Below are positions 30,693 through 43,700 of a stretch of DNA of 64,000 nucleotides, piece by piece. This DNA is from Paracentrotus lividus. Its lineage: Eukaryota; Echinodermata; Echinoidea; Camarodonta; Echinidae. The translations under genes were made by a program, and so were the position numbers. Every line of letters starts with the position of its first letter. Position 1 is the stretch's first letter. Location: contig CALNVZ010002100.1 in assembly GCA_940671915.1 (NCBI GenBank), positions 6,178,942 to 6,242,941 of the forward strand, written 5' to 3'. The notes under the pieces were generated by a model. It did not search any database. It worked only from the letters and a program-made list of their open reading frames with translations, and was not told the DNA's origin.

Positions 30693-33600
30693 GGAATATC
30701 TTTATCAAAAGTTTAGTGGTTTGAATATTATTTTAAATTGCCACCATGAATACGATTATTACCCCCATTATAATTACATCAGACGCTGCGAGCGCAAACT
30801 ATGCCATTTAATTATCTCGAAGAACGGCATGTTATGCCCAAGTTGTTATGCCAGAGGCCGTGGAACGAAATTGAAAGTGGGGGTCGAGATGGAAAAGGGG
30901 CATTTTTTACTGAAAAGGGGGCAATTGAGACCAGAGGCATAAAGAGAAATGTATTCGGATGAATAGAGGGTGCGCCCCCCCCCCCAAAAAAAATTGCATT
31001 TTAATTGATGCTTTTAAGAATGTGTTTGGTATTTCATTAATTTTAAAAAAAGCAAAGCGAGCGCGAAGCGCGAGTTGAATTTTTTTCCTATTATTTGAGA
31101 TAATTGTGCATTATAGACCCTATTTAGTATCCGCGAGCGCGGAGCGTGAGATGAAAACTTTGAGGTAAAAATTTTAATTAATTGTGCATTATATACCCTA
31201 CTGAATTGGTATCTGCGAGCGCGAAGCGCGAGCTGAAAATTTTGAGTTCAAAATTGGAGTTATTTGTGCATTTATATGGTTTAGTATCCGCGAGCGCGAA
31301 GCGCGAACAGAAAATTTGAGTTATTTGTGCATTATGATTTAGTATCAGCGAGCGCAAAGCGCGAGCCAAAAATTTTGGGTTTCAAAAAATATATTGAATA
31401 AATAAAGGGGCACTTTCTAGTATTCCCACGAGGCCGAATATTTTTCCCAGGAGGCCGAGGGTCCACGAGGCCTCTTTTCTTTGTGAAATTTGGAAACTTT
31501 AGTTTTAAATATTTTCCTTATTTTTACTTTTCGTCACTAATGTATTTCTTTCCCTTAAAAAAAAAAAGGCGTTTGAGCAGTATATTGCTAAATACACTAT
31601 GAGAAAAATCGGCCTTGTGGGCCCTCCCCACAGCCTTAGTTATGGTCGTTTACAACCAAATAAAGCCTATTTATATATAAAGTTGGGCGAAAATTGTAAA
31701 GCATCGGGCCTTATTCCCTTCTATTTCTTTCTTTTTCTTCTTTTCTTTCCCTTTTCCCTTCTTTCTCCCTTTTTCTCCTCCCTTTTTTTTTGGGGGGGGG
31801 GGGCCGGGCCCCGTCGGGCCCCACTGGATCCGCGCCTGGGAATACACACAAAAAAATAAAAAATTAAATGTCTCTACGCTCCTTTTAACACAAACACAAA
31901 AAAATATATAATAATTATATTTGAGGGCTTTTTGATGTATTTTTGTTTTTGTTTTTTTCATCGGGGTTAGCCGTTAGTAGGCCTATTAATAATTGAATTA
32001 TTTCGCATCAACTCTTAAGTCTTTTTCTTCATTATTTTCACTCATCCTCTTCTTCACATTATTATTAGTCTAGAGATTACTAATTGCTCTTCTTTAGTTG
32101 GTTTATGTTTGTGGACTCTTGCCTATCATTGCCTGCATGAGCTGTAATGATGATTTTGGTTTTGAGAAATCTTTCAATTGTTAGCCTATTGATTAACAGT
32201 AGGCCTACGTGTAGGCCTACTCTAAATAGGCATGGGCACCCTCCCAATTAAAAATAGTAAATACATCAAATAAATCCATAAGGCTCAAACAAAGCTCATG
32301 TATCTTTCGTCGGAAAAAGCAAGAAGAAAAATAAAAAAGATTTTACATCCCCCCCCCCCCATTTCTGAAAAAGTTATAATTTGCAACGCATGAGAACATG
32401 TAATTGTTGCCGTCATGGTTACTCCAACAAATAACTTCGGTGGAGAAAATGGAGTAAAAAATATAAACATAACATATTTATTAATATTCAATATCAATTA
32501 TGTCATGATTAAAGATCATCATCGACACAATATAGGCCTTCTATTATTATACAGTTCAAAAGGAAAGTAATACAAAAAAGAGATAAAATATAAATATTGT
32601 AAATCCTTTGATCTAAATGTCGAACAAGAGGATTATTTTCAAGATTTTGTTTGAAATATAATCCAGTAGATCTTACCTTAATGTTTTGAAAACAAGAGCA
32701 TTTAAATCAACTTCAAAAGCCAATAAGCAAAACCGTGATGATCAGTGGCGTATCTAGGGGGGGGGGGGCAAGGGGGGCACGTGCCCCGGGCGGAGCTTCA
32801 GGGGGCGCAAAAAAAGGAAAAGGAAACAAAAAAAAATAGGAAGAAGAAGGAGGAAAAGAAGAAAAAAAAGGAGACGGTGATCCACAGTGGATGATATAGG
32901 GGTCATGTTTCCTCCCATTATTAATTTTTGCGCCCCCTAGGCCTACATATATAGCGCCTCTAAGTTTAATTTTTTAACGCCTCAAAGTTTCTGGTCATTT
33001 TTTTGGTTTGGTACCTTTTATCTTAGTTTCGGGTCAGTTTCCCTGTATAGGCCTATATTGAAGATCATATCGGCGCCCTTAACTTCAATTTAGCGTCCCT
33101 CTATTAAGGTTAAGATCAATTGTGTGCCCTCCGAATCCTAATTTTAAGACCAATTTGACATCCCCTGAGTTCCAATTTAATTTGGAGCCCCCTTGAAATA
33201 GTTTAAGAGCAATATGGCGCCTCAAATTTTAAGATCAATTTGCCCCCCCCCCCTCCACCTCAGATAAACATCAAGGTCCCTCTAAGTAAAATGGTGATTT
33301 TTTTTTTATACTGTCCATGCTCTTTTTCATTGCCTTTTGCTCCTTTTTATTGTTCTTCAAGGTCAATTGTCTTTGTTTCCGTCTTTTATGACAATTTGGT
33401 ATTAAGACCTGTTCCCGTTTATTTAAGTTTAGAGCTCTAGAATTTTTCGCTCGCGCTTCGCGCTCGCATTGTATTATATGTTTCAAAATCATTTAAGGAG
33501 GACCAACACAAAAAGGTTTAAAATTATTATTTTCCTACTAAAAAGAACCGCGAATGCATATTGGGCAATAGGCCTGTTGATACCCCGAAGGTAAGGCATT

Positions 33601-35113
33601 TTTTATTGTACCTTCGTTGATAACAAAATCTGTATTCATGATTGTTAAATGCAAGATTGGAGTAATGCAAGAACTCAAAATTTTCTGCTCGCGCTTCTCG
33701 CTCACATTAAATTAAAGTTTTTACAGATGAAATAAAAATTGATAAGCTACGTGTATGTATAGACAGCAAATCATCCCTATGTCTGGGGATAAGAATATAT
33801 GCCACTGGTACAATAAACTAAAACAAATCGTTGAGCAGAAATGGAGTAGACCCCCCAAAAAAAGGGGGGGGGCGCAAAGTCATCATTTGCCCCTGGCGAA
33901 TTTGACCCTAGATACGCCACTGGTGAAGATCATTAATGACAACAAATTATAAATCACGGGTAGGTCAACTAACACATTGTTCGGTAATAGACACTGTATA
34001 TATTTAAGTAAAAAAGTCTTTGCCAACTCGAAAGCTTTTAAAACAACTATAGGCTAAAGATCGAGATGTTCAAATTAACAGACCTGATCATAATTATAAT
34101 AAGCAAAAAAAATAAAAAATAAAACAAAAACGGGAAAGGTGAAATTTTTAAAAACAGGAATCATGATGCAGAACAACGATTACATGCAAAACTCCAAAAT
34201 AAAGAAAGCAAGGAATATTTCAGTATAATCATGAGTTGAAGTGTGAAAGTTAAAGATACATAAACTTTAAAAATGATATAACACAGTAAAAATTGTAATT
34301 AAATCTGTAGCCGATTTATTTTGTAATTTTGTTTCCGGTTGAAAAACGTGTTTTTTCAGAAAATTTTCTTATCTATTTGTTTCACTTCTCTCACATTCTA
34401 CACATCCTGATTCCACTCACGCCTCAGTAAGATAATACATACGAGTAGCCTAAAATAACAACAACAAACAAACACCCCCACCCCCCCCCCCCCCCATTAA
34501 AAAAACTAAACAAAAGAAAACAATAACAAAAACCAAAACTAAACAAATTTAAAACGAGATATAGTCAGCGCCCGTTTTACGTGTAATTACGTGGCCCTCT
34601 ACTGTCGGGTTTGTGAAATGTTACTTGTCCGGCCACTGGAAGAGCTGTCCGGAAACTGACCGATTGCAAGGGTCCAGCGAAATCGCCATTCCACGCAAAC
34701 TCGAACTGGACATGACTGGAAAATAACGCTAAAATAACCGGAAGGAAATTGGCTACCACTCGACTGAAATAATTACGTGAAACGATGCTTTAATTACGTG
34801 TAATTTACCAAAACGACAAAACTGTCCGGGCACTGGCGTGTATACGGTACCCCCTCCTTCGGGAGGGGTATACGGCCAGGGGCCGCCCGATGAAGACAGA
34901 GCAGCCTCGGTCTAGAGCTAGTCAAGCTTGGTGTCCGGTAGTTACGTCATGACGTTGTCAGATCTCGATCTGGCTGCGTTCTCTCTCTTTCTCTCTCCCT
35001 CTCATTAATTTATCAGTCTCAGTCACACTCATTAAATCTGAACAAACAACAAATGATCTCAACAATTAGCCATTCGAAGTGTCTACTTACTTTAAAATTG
35101 TTCTTAGCACCAT
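23084..35113 (-). CDS. NCBP2AS2: NCBP2AS2-like small protein (KRASIM family)
   Basis: Four minus-strand exons join in phase: 35091-35113, 24285-24318, 23854-23926, 23084-23247, giving 97 aa. The protein starts MVLR, continues with HPQLVDSLAESRFMRRLAQM and ends in a lysine/glutamate-rich helix. It resembles the human NCBP2AS2 microprotein (about 99 aa), which starts MVLRRLL and has [20 protein letters not shown] at the same place. All junctions are canonical GT-AG. The first exon encodes seven and two-thirds codons and is separated from the second by 10.8 kb of transposon-rich intron. The gene faces away from the Brambleberry gene across a short shared promoter region. Biochemical role is unresolved; the human product has been reported to bind KRAS. 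Assignment rests on my recollection of the family, not a search. Confidence 0.85.
23941..24006 (+). repeat. Poly(A) run of 66, poly(T) on the sense strand of the NCBP2AS2-like gene
   Basis: Sixty-six A residues in a row on the plus strand. In the direction of the minus-strand gene it is a poly(T) run that ends about 14 bp before the exon 3 acceptor, so it acts as, or replaces, the polypyrimidine tract. Its length may be unreliable in the assembly. Confidence 0.95.
25050..26043. mobile_element. Non-autonomous DNA element with GGGCAAGTCC ends
   Basis: Terminal inverted repeats GGGCAAGTCCAAGCT at the left and the complement of GGGCAAGTCCACGCT at the right. No coding capacity in 994 bp. The interior has repeated phrases around GTTACATGTCCCATG. 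The ends resemble the GGGCAATTCC ends of the elements at 41343 and 51343, so they may be sister families. No clear target duplication (ATGT and TATT flank it). Confidence 0.6.
26300..27554 (+). mobile_element. Tc1-like transposon rearranged into a foldback element
   Basis: Flanked by TA (26298-26299, 27555-27556) with ends AACTGGCCAGCAAAAGAAAG. The middle carries the C-terminal part of a Tc1-family DD34E transposase on the plus strand: a GGPSVMVWAGISA region (about 26812), then QQDNARPHTA with the second catalytic Asp, and SPDLNPIEHLWDEL with the Glu. The N-terminal DNA-binding half is missing and a frameshift lies between the first and second catalytic parts. In its place the left 460 bp is an inverted copy of the right 3' end, so most of the element can fold back on itself. 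It lies in intron 1 of the NCBP2AS2-like gene. Confidence 0.85.
27647..28700. mobile_element. DNA element with GGGGGGCGTTTCACGAAAC ends
   Basis: Starts GGGGGGGCGTTTCACGAAAC and ends with the complement of GGGGGGCGTTTCACGAAACC. About 1.05 kb, AT-rich, without coding capacity. The first 140 bp are almost identical to 63861-64000, so the family is recently active or strongly conserved. Inside the left arm the phrase GCGGGTTCCACGAAGCGCC repeats the theme of the end sequence. Confidence 0.75.
28890..29110. repeat. GC-rich repeat module with GTCCGGAC motifs
   Basis: This stretch carries two GTCCGGAC palindromes, ACCAGCCCCCGTCGC, GACCGAGGCTGCTCTGTC, TCATCGGGCGGCCCCTGG and CAGTGCCCGGACAG. The last 85 bp recur in reverse orientation at 34826-34925 with high identity. 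It is unlike the AT-rich surroundings. It could be one end of a larger inverted-repeat element or a dispersed promoter-associated repeat. Confidence 0.6.
30651..30690 (+). repeat. Poly(A) run of 40
   Basis: Forty consecutive A residues inside the hAT-like element at 30452-31838. Confidence 0.95.
31053..31395 (+). repeat. Five-unit tandem repeat built around GAGCGCGAAGCGCGAG
   Basis: Units start near 31053, 31131, 31213, 31288 and 31346, each 58-82 bp. Each begins with a copy of GCGAGCGCGAAGCGCGAGC, followed by a T/A-rich part that contains TTGTGCATTATA and ends TTAGTATC. The GC core is nearly self-complementary. The same core occurs at about 30520 and, in reverse, at about 33449 and 33682 inside the hAT element. 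Confidence 0.85.
32743..33922. mobile_element. hAT-type non-autonomous transposon with 8-bp target duplication
   Basis: Starts CAGTGGCGTATCTAGGGGGG and ends with its complement, CCTAGATACGCCACTG. The flanks are GTGATGAT (32735-32742) and GTGAAGAT (33923-33930), a 7/8 match expected for a hAT insertion. The 1180-bp body contains G-rich ends and many short phrases of the form GGCGCC/TTGGCGCC..., and GCTCGCGCTTCGCGCTC. No transposase frame. Confidence 0.8.
34826..34930. repeat. Inverted copy of the 28890-29110 GC-rich module
   Basis: Reads CTGTCCGGGCACTGGCGTGT, then GTATACGG, GGCCAGGGGCCGCCCGATGA, AGACAGAGCAGCCTCGGTCT, the reverse complement of the module at about 29000-29106. It lies 160-290 bp from the NCBP2AS2-like start codon, inside its first intron or at its promoter edge. 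Related pieces occur at 35238 (CCCCCGTCGCGAAGCGACGG) and 37169 (GCTGCTCTGTCTTCATCG). Confidence 0.6.
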
Positions 35114-35548
35114 TTTGACAACACCCGACCGCTAGCTTTTTTAAGCGATATCACGTACAAACAGCTTCAATTGTGAAGAAGACTTGATACTGAACATCCC
35201 GGAGGTAGCTTGGGTGCTGGTGGGATGCTAAACCGACCAGCCCCCGTCGCGAAGCGACGGGAACTGACGAACCAGTAGACATATTTGGCGAAGTTTTGAA
35301 AATATCTATACATGACCACAAATTTCGTGGTCAAAAATACCTTATTTGAATTCATACTCACATTGAATCAAATCTTTGAAGTTTTTCCTCGAATTGGTGA
35401 CATCTGCGAATGTTTCACATGAAGTAATCAACTAATAATGTAGAAAAATACAGGAAAATTGAGTCCATCAACGTATATTTCTCCGTGCGTGCATTGTCTT
35501 CGCCACAGAGTTAAATACGTCTTCGCACAGTAAAATGACGTCATAGAA
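35114..35548. promoter_or_regulatory. Divergent promoter region of NCBP2AS2-like and Brambleberry genes
   Basis: The minus-strand start codon lies at 35113-35111 and the inferred untranslated first exon of the plus-strand gene ends at 35608. The interval is about 0.5 kb and includes a TGACGTCA CRE/ATF palindrome near 35537-35544. A perfect hairpin CCCGTCGCGAAGCGACGGG lies near 35242. No TATA box is obvious. Bidirectional use is inference from gene positions. Confidence 0.55.
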
Positions 35549-35608
35549 AATGGCAGCGATGGCACCAACACTATGAGAAGAGACAAGGCCAACGGAAAAT
35601 TCGATTTG
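35549..35608 (+). other. Probable untranslated first exon of the Brambleberry gene
   Basis: A GC-balanced stretch with ATGGCAGCGATGG ends at TTCGATTTG followed by a perfect donor, GTAAGT, at 35609. The only frame opened here is an eight-codon upstream ORF (MAAMAPTL). The next acceptor on this strand that leads to coding sequence is at 37686-37687. The transcription start is not known. Confidence 0.5.
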
Positions 35609-37716
35609 GTAAGTCAAGAAGCTCTTATATACTTTCATTTTTAGTCGTTGTTACGCGTGAAACATCATAAAAACCTTACAACAACATTTTAACATTAGAT
35701 TGATTAAATTGACCAGTATAATCACCTGATCGCACATCACTGCTTAAAATTTCGCTGTAAATGGGGGTGGTGAAAGTACAGCCCCGTCGCCTTCGGCAAC
35801 GGGGCTGTGTATAGTTAGTGGGATGCATGCTGTATACAGTACCCCTTTCTTAATTCAATTAAAAGTAAACAGTTAAAAAAGTTTATCAAGGAAATGAACA
35901 AAGGGACTTTTAAAGGCTATTTTGAGGCATTTCTTGACGCTTTTGTAATTCATGGCCTTTTGTTTTCCGAAAATACCGGACCGGTACATGTAATTGGGTA
36001 CGGGATAGATTCGTAGTAAAATCTCTTCAAAAATCTAAGACCCTTTGACATATCGAGCGAAACCCCGGCAAACTCAAACCGTCATCCGTTAAAAATGCAT
36101 CTATAAATGTGGAAATCAAGGCCTAACACATTATCAAACCAACTTCAGAGTAAGATATAAAGGAGGTAATGTATATGACATTCGTTGATAAAATGTATGA
36201 TGATAAAATTTGTGCTACTAGATCTTGAAAAGGAAAACCAGCTCAACCTCATATGGCCTCATATTGGCTGAGCGGAGCGAGCTTCTATAGGAGAAGGGCA
36301 CCGGTGTGGCCCGGCTGCGCTGCACGAAGGAGCATTGCGACGATCGAGGCCCTCTCTCTGTGACAGTGTGAGTGTGGCAGATGTGTATTGTGTGTGCAGG
36401 TTAACCATTTGGTTTTATAAATGAGATTGATGAAGTCTAGCGCCTTGGCATGATCTATTTTGTTAAAATGCTCAAGCCGGGTGTATTAACATGTTGTTAT
36501 TGTTAAGATAATATTATACAGTCAATTTAAGATGAATGAATGAATGCAGAATGCATGGCTGTCTTAATTATTATGCAGGCACAAAGAAAGGTCCAAGTTA
36601 GATCTACAACTTACGTACACTACAGAGCTCGAGGACAATGCATTTTTATTATGGGGCGCTCTGATTAGCTATCGCGTGAAACTCCGCCTCCCAGTTGCGA
36701 TGACTGAAGTGCGTTGACTGTAACTGAACAACGCGATTCAGCCGTTTCCCGAAAGAACGCTTTTATCGTGCGCACTGACACTGTCGATCGTAACCAACAC
36801 AGACCATATTGCAAAAAAACTGCAAGACTCGACTTCACTAAACCTGGCCACGGAAAGCCACTGTTATAATACTTTTTATTATAAAGAAGGGAAATATAAA
36901 TAGGAACTTCAGCGAATCGAATCGTGCATTTCCCTGGCTGGAAAAAAAAGTAGGAAAAAATGAGGACCTACCAAAAAAATAAGTGACGATTCTAAATTTT
37001 ATCGTGACTATTAGTATTGTTCATTCGAAGGCACAATGGTAGTGTATTTCATATGCTAACGTGATCATTCAAGTGTCATGCATATTTGTGGAGTTAAAAA
37101 TTTAATGTGGCACGCGCACGAGATCCCAAACTGACTTGACTTCACTTGTTGAGTTTGCATATTAGACTGAAGCTGCTCTGTCTTCATCGTAATCCCCTCT
37201 GAAGACAGAGAGCTACCATTGCATTGTGCGAGCTGTTCAAACTGCTAAATTTCATGGGAAAAACTTAGAGAACCCCCCCCCCCCAAATCAAATTCAACAA
37301 GACAGTTTGAGTTGGGCATCAAGGACAAGAAACAGATAGATCTAGAGAAAATGTACTTCAGATGCTATAACTTTCATGTTATAGCAAATCTTGGACTTGG
37401 GTCAATCAAATATGATTATTGAATAACACTGTAGTTTGAACAGCTCGCGCAATGAAAAAATGAGGACTTTATTATTAGGGGCTTATCCATAAAGGATGGG
37501 AAAAACTGAAACTAGTTGTTCCTTAACAAGTCAGGTGACCTTTTTTTGCAGATTGACATCTTCATCTTCATAATCATCATCTGGTCCAGGAAATTAGACA
37601 TGTTAGATCTGAATACATGTACATGTAGCTGGCAGTACCCAAACTTTTCGCCAGTACTAAAATATATTTTCCTTCTTTTATTTCCAGGCTGACAAACTTT
37701 TTGCAAGTAAAGAAAA

Positions 37717-40700
37717 ATGCCGCACAATAAGAAAATGAGGCACTTTCTGCATGTACTACTGGTGCTATGCCTGAGCTCACACTCACATACCAACAATGTA
37801 GATGAAGATACCAATCACAACACTGAGAAAGGACATCTCGACCTGAAGGACGGCACCGTGATGGGAAATTCTGAGGCGGGCCAGAAACAGCTTATGATTA
37901 TTCAACAAGAGAGCCACCATCCTAGATATGGAAGCTGCTGGATCAACGCCCTAGAGGCTGTGACTGCTGGTAAGAATTTGAGCTCTCCTGTATTATATTG
38001 TTTTTCTTCTTTTGGTTGTATTCATGTTTCCCCAATACTCACTTGTTTTAAGACAATAATAAAAATAGGCATTATACTTATACAGTGCATCCCAAAAAGA
38101 ACTATACACTTTTTAAATAGCTACCAAATATAAAAATATATGATTCTTGGGGGAAAAATTTATATAGTATATAAGGCTCATATCCTCAACTATCATTATG
38201 ACACAAAAAAAAAAATCCGAAAATAACCCATGCTTCAGTGAGTAATGCCCACTTTTGTAAAGGGCATAAAAATTAGCCTGCGCAGGAATTCATTATTCAT
38301 TTTGCACCTGGTTATGGAACGCCATGAAGGAGTCAAAATTAATGATGGAATCGATCGGTCAACAAAGACAAAAATAAATTGAAGTCATAGCATAAATCAA
38401 TGATATGCAAACAAATGGTGAAACATAACATTTTTGCATAATATTAATTGTTTTTTCCTGACTTTTGGTTATCTTTGACTCTGTTGGCTGATTTATTCCA
38501 TCGTTGATTTTGACTCATTCATGGCGTTCCATAACCAGGCGCAAAATGAATAGTGAATTCCTGCGCAGGCTTATTTTTGTGTCCTTTACAAAAGTGGGCA
38601 TTACTCACTCAAAGCATGCGTTATTTTCGGAAATTTTGGTGTCATAATGGTAGTTGAGGATATGAGTTTTTTTATACATACAATTCTTTTATCCAAGAAT
38701 CTTATATTTTTTTATTTGGTAGCCATTTCAAAAGTGTACAGTTCTTTTTGGGATGCACTGTATTGGCATCATCCGTCAAAGTAGGAAACACACGATAGTC
38801 CAGATACCATATTATCCTTGTTTTAAACATTCATCTTAGTTCTATTGTATTACACTGATCTATTTCATCTTTATTGAAACATTGTATGATTATGGACGTT
38901 TTACAAATTTGCTTTTTTTTTTTTTTTTAGTGCAATGTTGAGAATTCAATTTTTTTTTACATTTGCCAAAATATGCAGACTGAGGCCTATACAAGCCTGA
39001 ACTCAACCCTCAAAAGTCTCAAGATTATTAAAAATTGGCAATATCAATAATTGATAATGAATGCTTTATGTCGAGATATCCCAGTTTAGCACTACTTGTT
39101 ATGTAACTTCAGTTATCATTCATTTAGTCATTGCACCTTCAGGGAATAATTTTGCTTCTCAAATTTGATTAGAAGTTTTGAGTTGATGTGGAAATTACCC
39201 CAACAAAGTGTGTACCGTCCTATGTAAAAAGTTGCTACACAAAAGAAATTTTGTGTAGCAATCATACAAAAATGCATAGCGAATTGTGATGCGATACCAG
39301 GAAAATTATTCCCTGACCTCATACTATGTGTTTGTGATGATTATGATCTACATGCTACTTTTGTTGCCAGGATGCAAGAGACTAACAGATGATGAGCAGA
39401 GTCGTATGGCCTTGACCTTGGCTAACTGTCATCTTGCTAAGGCTGGCTTTGACACATATCCATGTGATGAGACAATTGACATCAAAGACTGTCTTTATCC
39501 AATGAAAGGTGATAGTATCTCGTTCAATGCTTACACAGAGTTCTTCACTCATACTCAGGATATCTGCTTCTTTCTTCAGAGTCAGGTGTGTAATATTATT
39601 CCCACTAACAAACAGACATATTCATTCTGTTAAATGATATGAAACATTGTATTGCAAATTTTCAACTCATTGTTGTAATATGATATGGTTTAACATTTGC
39701 ATTTGTGAAGTCACGTGTAAGCTGCTCTCCTACATGTAGATGTGTTGTGTAATGTAAATTTCATGAATTGTCAACTGTGTTCATATACATGCCTCAATGA
39801 GATAGATATACATACCTTTTTAAAGAACCATAAAAAAAGGACAAATTTATGGAATTTATAAAAACACGACACATGGAGAGCCGCTCTCAAGTGATGTCAC
39901 AAATTTTAAACATGAAAAACTTTGTTATTCTTTGGTGGATTTTCTTAAAACTTTCACTTATATTTGTCTATTATTTTTCTGTATTTTCAAAACCAATTAA
40001 GTTTCCAGAGTGAACTTTCCCTTTAATGTCTTTCACACCCTACAGGTGTGGCATCAGCATACTGAGGAGACTGTTGAGAAGTTGGCTCAGAGCTCTGAGG
40101 ATGTGGCACTTCAGCTGGAGGTTACTGGCAAGTTACAGGAAGATATGATCAAACAACAGAATGAAAGCTTGAAGAACCAGAAAGAGATTCTAGCCCAGGA
40201 AGCTAAGCTCAACGAAGCTTTGAAAACCTCAACCAACAGTATACAAGAGGTAAAGATTTATACACTCAAGTGATTTGTTGGTGTTCAGTTTTTTATTCAG
40301 AAGAAGACATGTTTTTGGTAATTTGTAAACAGATAACTTACTTGTTGCAGTTGACATATTCTGGATGCAGAAATATTTGGAAATTTTGATATGTACTGAC
40401 AAAGGTTACAAGTATTTAAAAGTTGAGATCAGTGATGAGAAAAATTTCCAATTGGGCAATGCCGGCACTGTGGTTGATGCTGTGCTAGGGGAACTCCTCC
40501 AAAGGGTGTCCAAAACCATTCAAAATTTTCATCTTGAGATCTAGCTTTACGTCTTTGTGTAAATAGAATATCTGTTCTTCAATTAGATTTGGAAAAAAAA
40601 GGGTAATATTAGTGAAATGTGTAGAAAGAAAAAGAAAGTTCTCCCATTAGTACCTCACTGATCATGGTTGCATTGCCATATTTAGATCTCTGTATCAATA

Positions 40701-43700
40701 ATCTCAACTCTATTACTCATTGGATTGTAAGGAAAAAATTTTACTTCAATGTTTTTTATTTTTCTCCTTCAACTATTAAGCTTAATTATTTAAAAGGTAA
40801 ATTAGCTGAGATTCTGCTAGATTGCAGTTTCAAAACTTTCATATGAATTTTGACAGAAAGTGCAATCTAAATTCCTCATCTTTGAATTGAATTCATCAAT
40901 TTCTTCAAACTTTCATTCATGTTCAACACAGGTGTTTGCAGAGATGAAAACTAGCACTCTGGAGCAGAAAGCTCTGTTTGCGGAAACCTTTGACAGAGTA
41001 GCACAGGTCCAGAGACTGATGCTAGGAGAGTTCACATGGTTCAACTCAGTGATATACTACGTGGTGGTGATTCTCTTAGTCTACATGGTGACTTCAACCC
41101 CTCGTACAGCGTCTGCTAGGTTCTCACTCTTTCTACTGCTCTTGATGAATTGGTTCATTGAGTGGGTCATGTTTCGCGTCATGGATACCTGCGACCAGGT
41201 ATGTTCGCAGTCTATTGAGGCCTACTTGAATATGTACTGAGGTATCACATCAATAGTAGTAGCTGTTTATATCTGTCAGATTTTACAGTCCTTCTCATTT
41301 CCTCTTTCAATAATATGGAAATTTATTTGAAATAAAACATATGGACAATTCCACAAAAATCCGGACAAGGGTGCCAGAAATTCAAAATGATATTTGGTTA
41401 AAATAATTTTGATTTTCAAAAAATATATGAGTTGAAGTTTTAAGAATCAATAAATTTTTTACCGATGGCGGCCATTTTCACCTTCTTAACAAATGCCGAA
41501 GTATTACAATAGATTTTTTATATAGAAAGGTATATTTACAAAAAACTCATTTTCATTTTCCCAACTAAAACTTTTCTGTTCCAGATAATCTTTCACATGG
41601 ATAAAGTTGTTTGAAAGACACTTTATCAAACTGTATTTCAAAAAATTTGGTTCAATTGTGACTTTGGTTAAAAAAACTTGAGATTTAAATTACCCTCATT
41701 TGGGATGTAATGTCAGTTACCGAAAACATGAACTTGTTTATTTTTTTCCACAACAAAGAAAGTATCAACTATGCCAATTGAGATTTCTAATGTATGACTG
41801 CATCTCATTATTATCAATAGCAAAGCTATGGATATTCAACATACAATCAAGTCAAAATTGACAGCTGATTTGTGTAACGTCAGTTACCATGACCTAGTGT
41901 AACGTCAGTTACCATGATGCAATTATCGTTTCTTAGAAAACAATTACAATTTGGACACCTGTATGTATCTGAAGTAATAACCATTGATTAAAGTAATCAT
42001 CTAGCGATAAAAAGACTATGTGTCAATGGTAACTTCTTCTTCTAATGTTAAGAGTTGGGGAAAAGCCATATGTCGTGTACATGTTCATGTAGGCCTAAGC
42101 CCCTCCAAATCTACTTTAGATTTTTAGTAATTATCTATTGATGTGATCAGGATCCATTGCTATATATTCTGTATTTGGAATATGAGCCAAAAGTTGAAAT
42201 GTTATGATAAATGTAAACACAATTTTTGGTTGTATTAAAAAAATTCTCTCTGTATTTTTATAATACATAAATGAAGAAGAAAAAAGGAAAAAAAAGTATG
42301 ATCAAAGCTCCTACATGTATTTCTCTGCATCTGCTGAGATGTACGCAATTTTTGATAGAACAAAGCACAGAACAAACACTTTACTTTGACAGGCTATCAT
42401 TTTGATGCCAAAGACTAACAGCAATTTTCAACAAATTTCAATACCCAGCTTTGAAATTCATCATTTTATTACTACTGATCATAACTTTGTACAAAATGAG
42501 TTAAATGGAAATTACTGTTCATACATTAAGTTTGAATCGAGGAAGAAACTGTTTAAAAGTGATTTTCAAAAGGTTGATAACAATTCACCTAAGAATTGTT
42601 GTGTGCTGTGAGGATTTAGAATCAACAAATGATAATAAGTGAACCCAATTCTGCCAAGATTCACATGCACTACACAAAAATACATGTGTGGGACATCCTA
42701 TGTGTATTAATCTTTCAAAAAATTATTTTAGAGTTTCTGATATCTTATTTCTTAATGCTTACATATTCCAATATTCAAGTGATGGAATAGTAGTAAGAAA
42801 TAAAATTTTCAAAATATTCTGTACAAACCCTATAGGAAATGTATGTGTACAACTGTCATATTCACAGTAAAGTTTTAGCTAAATAATAGGAAAATGATTA
42901 CATTACTTCTTATTTGGCCAATCTGTTGCCTAGAACATAGGTATGAAATCGTATCAAACACATAATTCTCAAAAGCTAGGAAAACAAAATATTTGGATCC
43001 GATTGAAAATTGGGATTTTACATGTGTAAAGTCTATGGAAGATGTAAGGGTAACGTCAGTTACGTAACGTCAGTTATCGACATGTCTTCACAAAAGTTTC
43101 CCCAGCATAAACAAAAATTATGAAAATCTCTTCTTATTTTGAAAATCTGTTCATGAAGACCTAGGAATGATGTCATATAAGACTTATCATTATAACACGT
43201 CGTGGACATGAGATATTGAGATGTGATCAAACACCCTGATTTTGCATGTCGTTTTCTGTAACGTCAGTTCTTCTTCTTGGGTGTTCTGCAATGGGCAGGT
43301 CCACACACCATATATAGTCAATAGTCAGTCCTTTCTCCATCCCTCTCGATCTTCTGCTTTCCTCTTCATCATTCCATAAGTTAAGTTGCCCTTTCAGGTC
43401 AGACACCATCCCGGTTCTGGTCGTCTCCCCCCTTTGCCATTCATTTTCCCTCAAGTACGTCTCGTAGCATATTTTCTCTCCTCTCAGAATGTGTCTAACA
43501 GTTCTTCTTGCGTCTTCTGATGATTTTCAGCAGATTCCTTTCCTCCTTCACTCGCTTTAATACCTCATCATTTGGTACTTATCTTTCCAGCTGATTGCCT
43601 CCATTCGCTCCATACCCACATTTTCAGACTTTCAAGCATCCTTCTTCTGCTTCCTGATGGTCCAGGTCTCAGAGCCATACAATGCCACACTCCAAACCAA

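Larger units (their letters stand above)
30452..31838. mobile_element. hAT-like element carrying a GCGCGAAGCGCG tandem array
   Basis: Bounded by CAGGCGCGGATCCAG at the left and its complement CTGGATCCGCGCCTG at the right. Inside are a 40-bp poly(A), the five-unit tandem array at 31053-31395, and poly-G near the right end. No transposase was seen. The 8-bp flanks (GCCGGAAC and GGAATACA) do not match, so the boundaries could belong to two different insertions. Confidence 0.5.
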